From: Psychroserpens ponticola
GTDB lineage: Bacteria; Bacteroidota; Bacteroidia; Flavobacteriales; Flavobacteriaceae
Length of the DNA: 64,000 nt
Direction: 5' to 3'
NCBI RefSeq assembly: GCF_023556315.2
Contig: NZ_CP116221.1
Location: forward strand, 1,809,001-1,873,000
A program made the position numbers and the translations under genes. The notes beneath the pieces were generated by a model. The model saw only the letters and a program-made list of their open reading frames with translations. It was not told the origin of the DNA and did no database searches. Below, one piece after another: positions 1-9,392 of the stretch. How positions within the stretch are numbered: the first letter of the stretch is position 1; each line of letters opens with the position of its first letter.

Positions 1-41
1 TTATTATGGCTAAAAATTTATATAATCTATTTTTCATTTTC

Positions 42-3000
42 TTATTGATTAAAATATTGTAATTGAAATGTACTTTCTAAATAGTTTGCTAACGCTGTTT
101 GTGCTTCCAGTTCTGATTGAATAGCTTCTTTTATAAGTTGTGTAAACGCTGTGTAATCAATCTCTCCTTCTCTATATGCAAACAAAGCACCTGTTTTTTG
201 TTCTTTAATAAGTGGTAATACTTCATTCTTATAGAACAGCCAAGATGTTTTCCATTTTTGGTAATTTTCTTTAGTTTGATTAAATTTAGATTGTACTTCC
301 TTTTGTTTGAACTGCATATTTGATTCGGCAATTTGTCTATCAATTTTTGCTGTTCTAACTTGTGCTTTTGTTGTACCAGATAAAAACGGAATGGAAATAC
401 CAGCTTGATAGGTGTAAAATCCAGAATTTCCATTTACTTTTTGCAAGCCACCTTGAAGGTTGAACTTTGGTAAATTTTCGGCTTTGGCAGCTCTATAGTT
501 TGCTTCTGCTTCTGTGACTTGAAGTTGAGAAATAGTATACAACGGATGTGCTTCTAAACTAAAGGATTCTACATTTATTTCGCTCTCTATATCAATTTCA
601 TCTGAAACTGTATAAAATTCATTAGAAACTAACCATAGATTTAATTGTTGTAATGCAATAGCATATTCACTTTTTGATTGCATAAATTTATTCTGAATTT
701 GTAAGGCTTGATTTTTGGCAGCCGAATATTCTAACCGCGAAATAGCTTCTACTTCATAATTTAATGCAACTGCTTTTTCAAAGTTGGTATAAATAGAATC
801 TAACTCTTTGTATAAATTATATTTTCTTTTACTCTGTAAGGCATTTGCCCACGCCTTTTTAACTTCCAATTCTAAATCTAATTCTGAAAGCTGAAAGGCT
901 TTTTGGGCTAACTGAATACGTTGCTCCTGTAATTTTCTCTTTGGCGAAATACCAAACACGTCTATATTTGATTGACCAACACCTATAGTTGTATAAATAC
1001 CTGTGCCATTGTTAATTTCTTCGCCACCAGTAAAAATTTGAGTAGTACCAAAATCGAAAGCAGTTTCTTTTAATTGTTGTTGCTTATCAATTTCAAGCTG
1101 TCGTTGTTTTAGACTTGGATAGTTTTCTTTAGCCAATTTCACAGCTTCTTGCATTGAAATATTAGGTAACGAATCGTTTATTTGTTGTGCGTTACCTGTT
1201 ATTGGCAACAAAAACATAAAAGCTACCATAGCAGTAACTGTTATTACTTTTTTGTCAGTTCTAAAATTGAATGATTTGTTTTCTACCCAATGATATAATA
1301 TAGGTAAAACGAATAATGTTAATAATGTAGAGGTTAATAAACCACCAATTACAACAGTTGCTAAAGGACGCTGAACTTCTGCACCAGCTGATGCTGAAAT
1401 TGCCATAGGTAAAAAGCCTAAAACATCTGTAAAAGCTGTTAACATAATAGGTCTAATTCTTCGCTTTGTACCTTCTATTATTCTATCTTTTAGATTGGTT
1501 ACTCCTTCTTCTTTTAATTCGTTAAGTCCACTAATCATTACTAATCCGTTTAAAACCGCAACACCAAACAGAACAATAAAACCAACACCTGCCGAAATAC
1601 TAAAAGGCATATCTCGTAACCACAATGCCACAACACCACCAATGGTTGCCATTGGGATAGCGATGTAAATCATTAAGGTTTGTGGTAACGATTTTAGTGC
1701 AAAATATATCAGTACAAAAATGAGTAACAAGGCAATAGGAACGACAGTTTGTAAACGGTTACTGGCACGTTCTAAATTTTCAAAAGCACCACCATAACGA
1801 ATAAAATAACCAGAAGGTAGTTCTAATTGTGCATCTAATTTAGTTTTAATTTCGCCTACTAACGATTTTACATCACGACCTCTTACATTAATACCTACAT
1901 AAGTTCTTCTATTGGTGTTATCTCTACTTATTTGCATTGGACCTGCTTTGTAACTTACATCAGCTACTTCGCGAAGTGGAATCTGTGCACCAGAAGGTAA
2001 GTTGATAAACAAATTTTGCACATCTGTTATGTCTTTACGATTATGAGAACTTAACCTAACCACCAAATCAAATCGTTTTTCGCCTTCAAAAATAGTTCCT
2101 GCTATTCCTCCTGCAAAAGCTGATTGCACAATTTGATTTAACGTGTTTATTTGAAGTCCGTATTGTGCCAATTTACTTCTGTTATAAGTAATTGTCATTT
2201 GCGGTAAACCAGTTGTAGCTTCCGCTTTCATATCTCCAATACCATCAGTACCTGCAATAATTTTAGATATTTCTTCTGTTTTTTGAGACAATACATTTAT
2301 ATCTTCTCCATAAAGTTTAATAGCTATATCTTCTCTAACACCTTCAAGCAATTCGTTAAAACGCATTTCAATTGGTTGCGTAAACTCATAATTCACACCA
2401 GGAATTATTTCCACTGATTCTTTCATTTTTTCGATGAGTTCATCTTTTGTCTCAACGGTTGTCCATTCACCTTTTGGTTTCAGTATTACAAATACATCTG
2501 CTAAATCCATTGGCATTGGATCGGTTGGAATTTCGGCAACACCAATTCGACTTACAATTTTTTCAACTTCTGGAAACTTTGCTTTTACAATTTGTTCAAT
2601 TTTTGTGGTTGTTTCAATCGTTTCTGTAAGCGAGCTTCCGGGTTTTAAAATGGCGTGAAATGCAATGTCACCCTCATCGAGTTGTGGAATAAATTCGCCA
2701 CCCATTCTTGTAAACATAAAAACTGCAATACCAAATAAGACAACAGAAACACCAATTATTAATTTTCCTTTCTTTAAAGCTTTTTCTAATAGTGGTTGGT
2801 ATTTACGTTCTACCCAATGCACGAATTTATCGCCATAAGATTTTTTGTCTGACTTTGGCGCTCTTAAAATAAGTGCAGACATCATTGGAACGTAGGTTAA
2901 ACAAAGTACCATTGCACCAATCATTGCGAAAATAAAGGTCAATGCCATTGGTTTAAACATTTTTCCTTCTATACCTTCTAATGCCAGTATTGGCAGAAAT

Positions 3001-4376
3001 ACAATTAAAATAATCAGCTGACCGAAAAAGGCAGCATTCATCATTTTTTTTGAAGCGTTTGCAGCAACACCATCTCGCTCTTTGGATGTCAATTTCCTTT
3101 TCTTTAGAACTTGCGAAGCAATTAGGAAAACGGTACTTTCTACAATAATCACAGCACCATCGACAATAATTCCGAAATCTATTGCTCCCAGACTCATTAA
3201 GTTAGCCCAAACATCAAACACATTCATTAGTATAAATGCGAATAATAGAGATAATGGAATTGTTGAAGCTACTATTAAACCACCACGCCAATTACCTAAT
3301 AAGAAAATAAGAACAAATATCACTATTAATGCCCCTTCAATTAGATTGGTAGCAACCGTTGAGGTCGTTTCTGCTATTAATTTGCTTCGGTCTAATAATG
3401 GTTCGATAATGACACCTTCTGGTAATGACTCTTCAATTTGAGCCATTCGCACTTTTACATTCTCAATAACATCGTTTGAATTAGCGCCTTTAAGCATCAT
3501 AACCAAACCACCAACTACTTCGCCTTCTCCATCTTGGGTTAAAGCTCCATAACGAATGGCAGCACCAAATTGTACCGTAGCAATGTCGCCTACGGTAATT
3601 GGAATATTGTTTGTGTTTTTAACGGTAATCTTTTTAATATCCTCTAAACTACGCACCAAACCTTCTCCACGAATAAAATTGGCTTGATGGTTCTTTTCAA
3701 TGTATGCTCCACCAGTATTTTGATTGTTAGCTTCAAGAGCTTCAAAAACATCGGTAATTGTTAAACCAATAGCTTTTAATTCGTTTGGGTCTACAGCAAC
3801 TTCGTATTGCTTAATTTTTCCACCTATGGCGTTTACCTCAACTACACCTTCTACCATAGCCATTTGACGCTGTACAATCCAATCTTGCATTGTACGCAAA
3901 TCAGTAACCGAATATTTGTCTTTATACTCTGGTTTTACTTTAAGTGTGTATTGATAAATTTCTCCTAAACCTGAAGAAATAGGACCCATAGTTGGCTCGC
4001 CAAAACCACTCGGAATTTGTTCTTTAACTTCGTTTAGTTTTTCTGCTACTAATTGACGTGGTAGATACGTTCCCATATCATCGTCAAAAACTATAGTAAC
4101 TACAGATAAACCAAAACGAGAAATGGAACGGATTTCCTTTACATCAGGCAGGTTGCTCATTGCAACTTCCACAGGGTAGGTTACAAATTGTTCAATATCC
4201 TCTGTACCTAAATTGGGGGCTTGCGTAATGACTTGAACTTGGTTATTGGTAATATCTGGAACAGCATCTATTGGTACTTGGGTCATACTCCAAATACCTG
4301 CTCCAACAATGGTAAGCGTTAGCAAACCAATAATGAATTTGTTATTGATTGAAAAATCAATGATTTTATTAATCAT
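42..4376 (-). CDS. CzcA/CusA-family heavy-metal RND efflux pump fused to a TolC-like outer-membrane factor
   Basis: Inner-membrane proton-driven exporter of the heavy-metal RND class, 1444 aa. Residues about 1-1040 form the RND transporter: N-terminal transmembrane helix (IIGLLTL), periplasmic porter domains, and the charged helix GAIDFGIIVDGAV that carries the acidic relay residues of the CzcA/CusA group. After about residue 1050 a second signal-like hydrophobic stretch ends in GNAQ and is followed by a coiled-coil-rich outer membrane factor domain (LKQRQLEIDKQQ, ALQQLNLWL). Classical CusA is about 1050 aa, so this is an RND-OMF fusion, an arrangement seen in Bacteroidota. The membrane-fusion partner (CzcB-like) would be expected just left of the window. 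The metal cannot be read from sequence; the His-rich gene upstream suggests a divalent or monovalent cation. Confidence 0.9.
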   Translation of the reverse strand: MINKIIDFSINNKFIIGLLTLTIVGAGIWSMTQVPIDAVPDITNNQVQVITQAPNLGTEDIEQFVTYPVEVAMSNLPDVKEIRSISRFGLSVVTIVFDDDMGTYLPRQLVAEKLNEVKEQIPSGFGEPTMGPISSGLGEIYQYTLKVKPEYKDKYSVTDLRTMQDWIVQRQMAMVEGVVEVNAIGGKIKQYEVAVDPNELKAIGLTITDVFEALEANNQNTGGAYIEKNHQANFIRGEGLVRSLEDIKKITVKNTNNIPITVGDIATVQFGAAIRYGALTQDGEGEVVGGLVMMLKGANSNDVIENVKVRMAQIEESLPEGVIIEPLLDRSKLIAETTSTVATNLIEGALIVIFVLIFLLGNWRGGLIVASTIPLSLLFAFILMNVFDVWANLMSLGAIDFGIIVDGAVIIVESTVFLIASQVLKKRKLTSKERDGVAANASKKMMNAAFFGQLIILIVFLPILALEGIEGKMFKPMALTFIFAMIGAMVLCLTYVPMMSALILRAPKSDKKSYGDKFVHWVERKYQPLLEKALKKGKLIIGVSVVLFGIAVFMFTRMGGEFIPQLDEGDIAFHAILKPGSSLTETIETTTKIEQIVKAKFPEVEKIVSRIGVAEIPTDPMPMDLADVFVILKPKGEWTTVETKDELIEKMKESVEIIPGVNYEFTQPIEMRFNELLEGVREDIAIKLYGEDINVLSQKTEEISKIIAGTDGIGDMKAEATTGLPQMTITYNRSKLAQYGLQINTLNQIVQSAFAGGIAGTIFEGEKRFDLVVRLSSHNRKDITDVQNLFINLPSGAQIPLREVADVSYKAGPMQISRDNTNRRTYVGINVRGRDVKSLVGEIKTKLDAQLELPSGYFIRYGGAFENLERASNRLQTVVPIALLLIFVLIYFALKSLPQTLMIYIAIPMATIGGVVALWLRDMPFSISAGVGFIVLFGVAVLNGLVMISGLNELKEEGVTNLKDRIIEGTKRRIRPIMLTAFTDVLGFLPMAISASAGAEVQRPLATVVIGGLLTSTLLTLFVLPILYHWVENKSFNFRTDKKVITVTAMVAFMFLLPITGNAQQINDSLPNISMQEAVKLAKENYPSLKQRQLEIDKQQQLKETAFDFGTTQIFTGGEEINNGTGIYTTIGVGQSNIDVFGISPKRKLQEQRIQLAQKAFQLSELDLELEVKKAWANALQSKRKYNLYKELDSIYTNFEKAVALNYEVEAISRLEYSAAKNQALQIQNKFMQSKSEYAIALQQLNLWLVSNEFYTVSDEIDIESEINVESFSLEAHPLYTISQLQVTEAEANYRAAKAENLPKFNLQGGLQKVNGNSGFYTYQAGISIPFLSGTTKAQVRTAKIDRQIAESNMQFKQKEVQSKFNQTKENYQKWKTSWLFYKNEVLPLIKEQKTGALFAYREGEIDYTAFTQLIKEAIQSELEAQTALANYLESTFQLQYFNQ

Positions 4377-4495
4377 AGAAAATGTATTAATTCAGTTGAA
4401 AACTTGCGGTGCGAATAGGTGCAACGCTTTTATAGAGCAATGCTTACTTTGAGAAGCATCACGTTAGGATATAGCTATCCTTAAAAAAAACTGAA

Positions 4496-4891
4496 TTATA
4501 CTCGAGGGGGTTGGAAAAGTGATTCCAAATATCTGGAAGTGAAGTTTACTTTATGTAAATTATATTGTTTTTTCTCTTCAAATTTTAGTCGATTGGTTAA
4601 AGCCAAATTATTGTTCGCAATAATTAATACCAAAGGGTGACAACACTGATTATGGGAATGGACTGGTGTATTCTCCTTATCTGGGTTATGATGATGCTCT
4701 TCATTTTTAGCATCGCTGCCAATGTAGTCTTCAACTACATATTCAAGGAAAGAGTCACCATAAACTTTATGGTCTTGATAATGGGTAATAACGTTTGAAA
4801 TTTCTTTAATTGGACCACAAAAGTCCATATCTATGCTTATCCCTTGAAAAAAGAATAAAATAGACATTGAAATGGAAACGAATATTTTCAT
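4496..4891 (-). CDS. Small secreted His/Cys-rich protein, HYC_CC_PP-like family
   Basis: About 131 aa starting at the internal Met of MKIFVSISM, which begins a clean signal peptide (ILFFFQGIS); the longer reading frame adds seven residues that do not fit. Directly after the signal come DMDFCG, then a His-rich stretch (EEHHHN, HSH), a CC pair in NQCCHPL and a terminal FQPPRV. This order (aromatic/His-Cys-Gly, CC, PP) resembles the small Bacteroidota HYC_CC_PP proteins often found beside metal efflux genes. It sits immediately upstream of the efflux pump in the same direction, so a periplasmic metal-binding role is likely, but this is inferred. Confidence 0.65.
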   Translation of the reverse strand: MKIFVSISMSILFFFQGISIDMDFCGPIKEISNVITHYQDHKVYGDSFLEYVVEDYIGSDAKNEEHHHNPDKENTPVHSHNQCCHPLVLIIANNNLALTNRLKFEEKKQYNLHKVNFTSRYLESLFQPPRV

Positions 4892-4955
4892 ATAATTTAG
4901 ACAAATATACAAATTATTGAATGCAATGGTTGTGCAAAAGATAATGAGTTATTTT

Positions 4956-7049
4956 TTATAAAAACCAAAGTTTACTTTTTGCTTCTTCCTTTATGTCACT
5001 TTTAAAGCGAGGTAACATTTGTGCAACCATTTCAGGGTATTTAATGGTTATTGGTACGTTTTGAGGTTTTAATGATTTCCAATATAATCTACTGAATTGA
5101 AATACTTGTGTTAATAATTCAGTAATGATGTTGTCATCTTCAAAAGCATCCTCATTTGGGCTACTCATACTTACTTTAACTGGAAAGGGAAAACCATCGG
5201 AAGGATAAAACTTTTCATCTTCAAATCGTCCATTGTTAAATAATAAAAATTTAAGCATTCCCAATCTTATAAATGTACCACTATATGGCATTAAACTTTC
5301 TTGAAAATCTGTATCATAGGCTATAATATCCTTTGTTTCTGTTTTGTTGATGTTTAATATATAAATGGGTTTATTTTCGAGATTTAGTCTGTGCATCCCT
5401 ATAAGTATAGGTTCCATTTCTTTCTTGCTCATTTCTTTATAAAAATGAATCACAATTTTATCAGCTTCAGATTGATTAAAAAAAGTACGAATCGCTTTTA
5501 TTATGCTTCCTGCTAATTGTGTTGTTTCAGTTTTAGAAAAGCATTGAAAATTGTTAAATATGCCATTGTTTTGAAAACTGAATGCGCTTGCCACGTATCT
5601 ATGTTTATGGTCTTGATTTGTAAATGCACCAACACCTATAACTAATTCCTTTTTTTCAGTAACTGCTAATTTCCAAGGTTTACCACCTAATTTGGCGTGA
5701 ATTGCCAATGAAATGTTATTTAAATGCCATTGATAATTACCTATGTTTTTTTGCAAATCTTCAAAATCAATTGCTTGGGTCATTATATCTTCATTTAAGC
5801 ATAATTCCTTTACTTGATAATAGATGTTTTTTAATTGTGGGTTGGATTCAAAACGCGTGTATGGGCTTATGTAAAAGGCTAAATAGGCTATGTTTTTATC
5901 CCATTGTAATTCTTCTAACTTTTGCATTATCTCTGGAATAGGATTTTCCTTATTTGAAAACTCAATAAAATTATGAAATGCAGAATTTACTTTAATATCT
6001 ATATAAGCTTCTAAACCGTGATAATATGTACCTTGACCTGTACCATTCTTTAAATAGCTCCATAACTTTTTTATTATTGGTTGATGGTCTTTATGGTAAA
6101 TAAAAAAGAACTCTGTGCTAGGATTTTTTGGTCTTAAATATGGTCTATACCTATTAAGTTCCAGTTTTGGGGTTAAGCCAATTTGTTTGTTGCCTTGTGG
6201 GTCTTTGCCATATTCCAACAAGCCTTTATCTTTATCTATATGACCAATCCTGTTTAAAGGTGCATCTATAAACTGTTGATTTCGGAAATCACAAATATGC
6301 TGAAAGTCCTCTGTAAAAAGGTACTCTTTAGTAAAGTTGCTGATTTTATTCAAATACTTACTGTATCTATTCTTTGTTTTTTTACGTTCATAAGGGATGT
6401 TAAAAGCCTTTTGCAAATCTCTGTTAAGAATTGGAAATACTTCATCTAAAATTAGGCTATTGTAAAATTCTTCTTGTTGTGGTGTTTCTCTTTCGGTTTG
6501 ATAATAGAATACTTGGGTTCTAAAAATGGCTTTTGTAACCAAATGTGCATTATCGATCTCTTGAAGGGATTTTTTTAAGATTTTAGTAGTCCCATCAAAA
6601 GAAACTACCAACTCTGGATAATCTGATACTTCGGCAAACTGTATTTTTAAAGAAAACTTATCGTAATAATGATAATCCTTATGATATGCTTCTTTATCTA
6701 ACACCCAAACTTGACGGTCTTTTAAAACCTTATTTTTACAGTTAATGATGTTTAAACTATCAAAATGTTGTTTTATTTGGGCATTTAAGAATTGCTTGTA
6801 TAAATTTTTATTGTAATTATTACAATCTATCTTTAAAGGTTTAAAGCCCTCTGAAGGTGTTGTAAAAGTGGTATAAATTTCTTCTTTTTCCTCTAATTCC
6901 TCATTGGTAAACACTTCTGTAATATTTGCAGGAAACTTTGTATAATATATTGTTTGACACTCTTTGGATTGTTTTAAAGAGACATAAAATGTCAATAACT
7001 TTCGAGGCCAATTGAAATTAAGAATGTTAAATTTTATTTGTTCTTGCAT
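4956..7049 (-). CDS. Long prokaryotic Argonaute with degenerate catalytic site
   Basis: 697 aa, the usual size of long pAgo proteins, with N, PAZ-like, MID and PIWI regions. The MID region holds AFYISPYTR and YYQVKELCL, and the MID/PIWI junction shows the pAgo hallmark KLGGKPW (residues 453-459). The PIWI end NVPITIKYPEMVAQML is also typical. The positions that carry the DEDX tetrad look lost: VIGVGAF (about 470-476) has Gly where the first Asp is expected, HFYKEM (about 535) has no Asp, and TIKY has Lys where His/Asp/Asn is usual. It is therefore probably a guide-directed target binder, not a slicer, as in inactive long-B Argonaute systems that signal to a partner effector. It is last in a same-strand operon behind a membrane protein, the likely effector, 44 bp away. 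Confidence 0.9.
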   Translation of the reverse strand: MQEQIKFNILNFNWPRKLLTFYVSLKQSKECQTIYYTKFPANITEVFTNEELEEKEEIYTTFTTPSEGFKPLKIDCNNYNKNLYKQFLNAQIKQHFDSLNIINCKNKVLKDRQVWVLDKEAYHKDYHYYDKFSLKIQFAEVSDYPELVVSFDGTTKILKKSLQEIDNAHLVTKAIFRTQVFYYQTERETPQQEEFYNSLILDEVFPILNRDLQKAFNIPYERKKTKNRYSKYLNKISNFTKEYLFTEDFQHICDFRNQQFIDAPLNRIGHIDKDKGLLEYGKDPQGNKQIGLTPKLELNRYRPYLRPKNPSTEFFFIYHKDHQPIIKKLWSYLKNGTGQGTYYHGLEAYIDIKVNSAFHNFIEFSNKENPIPEIMQKLEELQWDKNIAYLAFYISPYTRFESNPQLKNIYYQVKELCLNEDIMTQAIDFEDLQKNIGNYQWHLNNISLAIHAKLGGKPWKLAVTEKKELVIGVGAFTNQDHKHRYVASAFSFQNNGIFNNFQCFSKTETTQLAGSIIKAIRTFFNQSEADKIVIHFYKEMSKKEMEPILIGMHRLNLENKPIYILNINKTETKDIIAYDTDFQESLMPYSGTFIRLGMLKFLLFNNGRFEDEKFYPSDGFPFPVKVSMSSPNEDAFEDDNIITELLTQVFQFSRLYWKSLKPQNVPITIKYPEMVAQMLPRFKSDIKEEAKSKLWFL

Positions 7050-7093
7050 AAGTAATGAGGTGTTTTGGGTTTTACATAGAGGAATATTTTTAT

Positions 7094-8161
7094 TTAAAGT
7101 TTAGCATCAATTTTTGCTTTGATTGTTTTAAGCTCATTTATACTTTCATTATCAGGACTGAAATAATTATTAAACTGTTTTTCTATATCACCAGCATACT
7201 GAAGGCTGTAAACTTCAACATCCCAAGTTTTTTTTCTAATTGTCGAGGCTAATTCTATAATATTTCTACTACCTAAATCATCATACCCTTCATCCCTTCT
7301 TATATCCATTGCAGCTTGAATAAAGGGTAATAACAGGTTATCTGATATATACCTAAAATCCGGTACATCTCCAGTATCTTGAATTTCTTGTAAATACGCG
7401 TAATGGGTTGGGGTGTATTCGTTAATTAAATTTGACCAAGGTTTTGTCAAATAATCTGCTGCACCAAATTTTATTCTATAATCATCTACTAATCTGGAAT
7501 TAGCATTTAATAATTCCATCATATCAGAAGCAATTTGCTTTTGTTTAGATACTTTATCTTCGATATGGAATGTGTACTTCTTTTTTAAATCTTTAAATGC
7601 TTCATTATAAAAATCTGATATTTCATAAAGGTTAACAAATTGTTTTTGCCAATCTTCTTCATCTTCACTAAAAAAAGCTTGAAAGGCTTTAAAGTTGGAC
7701 AGTATATCCATTTCAATAACTCTTTCAAAATTTTTGTTAGTATTAAAATACATTGTATTCATTGTTGATGGATTTTCTTTTTCAGCTTTGAAAAATATTT
7801 CCATTCGTTCACCGTGACGTATTATATCCTTTTCTAATGTCTTTAAATAATTAGTTAATAATAATAGACGGTCTTTTAAATCTTGACGTTTATCATTAGC
7901 AGCGTCTTGCCTTTCTATAATTAAATGCTCTCTCTGTTCATAAACTTGATAAAGCACAAAAAGAATTGAGAGAAAAGCTAATATTCCACCAATTAATGAG
8001 CCATAAGCAGAAATGATATGATCTCTGGTATTAAAATCAACATCAAAAAACTTCCAGTTATCGGTTTCATATATTGCTTGAAATGTAAGAAACACAATTA
8101 ATGCTAACGTTAACCAAAACACCCATTTGATTATTTTTTTATAGCGAGATAGTGATTCCAT
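7094..8161 (-). CDS. Two-helix membrane protein resembling putative phage abortive infection (AbiC-like) proteins; probable Argonaute effector
   Basis: 355 aa. Two transmembrane helices lie near the N-terminus (WVFWLTLALIVFLTF, about 13-27, and a second around residues 50-70, IGGILAFLSILFVLYQVY). Each is followed by a long soluble, helix-rich cytoplasmic part with charged coiled-coil-like segments. This layout matches the putative AbiC family of abortive infection proteins. The gene lies 44 bp upstream of the Argonaute gene on the same strand. Known catalytically inactive long Argonautes use membrane, SIR2 or nuclease partners to kill or arrest infected cells; this protein is the natural candidate for that role here. 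Family assignment is by overall layout, not by a catalytic motif. Confidence 0.6.
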   Translation of the reverse strand: MESLSRYKKIIKWVFWLTLALIVFLTFQAIYETDNWKFFDVDFNTRDHIISAYGSLIGGILAFLSILFVLYQVYEQREHLIIERQDAANDKRQDLKDRLLLLTNYLKTLEKDIIRHGERMEIFFKAEKENPSTMNTMYFNTNKNFERVIEMDILSNFKAFQAFFSEDEEDWQKQFVNLYEISDFYNEAFKDLKKKYTFHIEDKVSKQKQIASDMMELLNANSRLVDDYRIKFGAADYLTKPWSNLINEYTPTHYAYLQEIQDTGDVPDFRYISDNLLLPFIQAAMDIRRDEGYDDLGSRNIIELASTIRKKTWDVEVYSLQYAGDIEKQFNNYFSPDNESINELKTIKAKIDAKL

Positions 8162-8166
8162 AACAA

Positions 8167-8280
8167 CTACTTTTTAGGTTTGCTATTTTTTGGTTTAAGC
8201 GAATTAGATGGTTTAGTGGTAGTTCTACCTAAATCAATTTTGACATTTTTAGATTTACTTGAGTTTTTCTGTTTTGCCAT
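8167..8280 (-). CDS. Tiny basic protein 1 (37 aa), GRTTT family
   Basis: Reads MAKQKNSSKSKN...DLGRTTTKPSN...KPKNSKPKK and stops 5 bases before the AbiC-like gene start. It is very Lys-rich with no hydrophobic core. Two more small frames just upstream share the GRTT-x-P and terminal KPK(N/D)SKPKK-like pattern, which argues that these are real paralogous genes. Function unknown; it lies inside the Argonaute operon on the same strand. Confidence 0.5.
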   Translation of the reverse strand: MAKQKNSSKSKNVKIDLGRTTTKPSNSLKPKNSKPKK

Positions 8281-8285
8281 TGCGT

Positions 8286-8414
8286 CTATTTTTTAGGTTT
8301 TGAATCTTTTGGTTTTAAAAAAGTAGGTGGCTTTGTTGTTGTTCTACCAGCTCCAACATTATCCCATATTGTATTTGGATTTGATTTTGGTAAATTTTTG
8401 TCCTTGTCTTTCAT
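8286..8414 (-). CDS. Tiny basic protein 2 (42 aa), GRTTT family
   Basis: Begins MKDKDKNLPK and contains WDNVGAGRTTTKPP followed by LKPKDSKPKK at the end. It shares the GRTTTKP motif and the Lys-rich tail with the 37-aa protein immediately downstream, from which it is separated by 5 bases. Function unknown; it is too short for a folded catalytic domain and may be a nucleic-acid-binding or partner peptide of the defence operon. Confidence 0.5.
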   Translation of the reverse strand: MKDKDKNLPKSNPNTIWDNVGAGRTTTKPPTFLKPKDSKPKK

Positions 8415-8416
8415 AA

Positions 8417-8554
8417 TTATTTCTTTTTAGGCTTATTGCTTAATTGAGATGTTGGTAATGGTGTCGTTCTGCCTTTTTGATTCTGCCGATTTTGTGCAGG
8501 ATTTTGTTTTGTATTCGTCTTGGGTTTCTGTTGTGATGTGATTTTTTTTGCCAT
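8417..8554 (-). CDS. Tiny basic protein 3 (45 aa), GRTTT family, overlapping the upstream membrane gene
   Basis: Begins MAKKITSQQKPK and has QKGRTTPLPTS and a terminal NKPKKK. Its start lies inside the C-terminal coding part of the preceding membrane protein gene in another frame, so the two overlap by about 120 bases. The stop is 2 bases from the start of tiny protein 2. The shared motif with its two neighbours supports it. Function unknown. Confidence 0.45.
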   Translation of the reverse strand: MAKKITSQQKPKTNTKQNPAQNRQNQKGRTTPLPTSQLSNKPKKK

Positions 8555-8981
8555 TGTATGCGTTTATTGATGTATATATTAATATGCAGAATAGACCTAT
8601 AGCTAAAGTGTAAATTGAAGCTAAATTTAATCTGTTCATTTTTTTATTTCTCGAATTTATGCCACTAACTATCTCATCATATTCTTTTTCATCATCAATA
8701 TCTTGAACTGCTTTAGTATTATTTTTACTTGCTATATAATGCGATAATAAATTGATAAATAATGTTGTAGTTAACAGAAACCAACCAATAGAAATAATCC
8801 AAATACAAATAGCGTTTTCTAAAGGACTTATTTTGTCTATAAATGTAATAGTAAGACCTAAAGCGCCAGACGCAATTATTGTAATGTATTTCTCGAAATG
8901 GTCATCACTTTTACTCTTCTCTAACAGTAATGATAGTCGATAGTCATCCCAAGCCTTTATTTGTTTTTTAGTTTTTTTCAA
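8433..8981 (-). CDS. Small multi-helix membrane protein in the Argonaute operon
   Basis: 182 aa with four hydrophobic segments: IIASGALGLTITFI, AICIWIISIGWFLLTTTLFI, a short NLLSHYIA region and LASIYTLAIGLFCILIYTSI. The N-terminal part is charged. The start is a TTG overlapping the TGA of the XRE gene (TTGA), showing tight translational coupling. The last 40 or so residues are read from DNA that also encodes tiny protein 3, so the true C-terminus deserves checking. Not assigned to a family; a membrane partner in the defence operon is inferred from location. Confidence 0.6.
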   Translation of the reverse strand: MKKTKKQIKAWDDYRLSLLLEKSKSDDHFEKYITIIASGALGLTITFIDKISPLENAICIWIISIGWFLLTTTLFINLLSHYIASKNNTKAVQDIDDEKEYDEIVSGINSRNKKMNRLNLASIYTLAIGLFCILIYTSINAYNGKKNHITTETQDEYKTKSCTKSAESKRQNDTITNISIKQ

Positions 8982-9298
8982 AATGTTACATCTATGTTCA
9001 GTAAACTTAATTCATCAATCTTACTAATTTTTTCTTCAGCTATTTTGAGGATTTCCGTACGCTCTTTTTCATTTTTTAGCATTAGTACAATTTGTTCAGA
9101 CATCCATAGCTTAATTAATTCGTTCTCGTCTTCTTTTAATGTTTTAGCAAAAGCGACTACTTGTTCGCGTCTTGCTATACGAATTCCACGTTCTATTTTG
9201 CTTAAATAGGCAACATCCATATTTAGGTTTGCAGCCATTTCTCTTAATAGTAAATTGTGCTTTTCACGCAATGAACGTATATACTCTCCAAACTCCAT
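8978..9298 (-). CDS. XRE-family helix-turn-helix transcriptional regulator
   Basis: About 106 aa from the Met of MEFGEYIRSL. The helix-turn-helix spans roughly residues 6-60 (LREKHNLLLREMAANLNM, then DVAYLSKIERG, with the typical recognition helix YLSKIERG). It heads the same-strand operon running through the membrane proteins to Argonaute and overlaps the next gene by four bases. It is probably an autorepressor of the defence operon. The frame extends eight residues further upstream, but MEFGEY matches the usual start of the family. Confidence 0.85.
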   Translation of the reverse strand: MEFGEYIRSLREKHNLLLREMAANLNMDVAYLSKIERGIRIARREQVVAFAKTLKEDENELIKLWMSEQIVLMLKNEKERTEILKIAEEKISKIDELSLLNIDVTF

Positions 9299-9392
9299 AA
9301 TAGAATTATTTAGACTTGTCAAATTTTGTCTAATTTAAGAAAAGGAAAGAAAGAAGTAAGAAAAAGATATTAACAGTTATTAACAAGGGAAT

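Noticed and set aside
3082..3441. Plus-strand frames of 60-119 aa within the efflux gene
   Set aside because: They are shadows of the 1444-aa minus-strand gene with no recognisable protein features.
4454..4486. AGGATA-TAGC-TATCCT hairpin before a run of A as a terminator
   Set aside because: The A run follows on the plus strand; for a minus-strand gene the T run would precede the hairpin, the wrong order.
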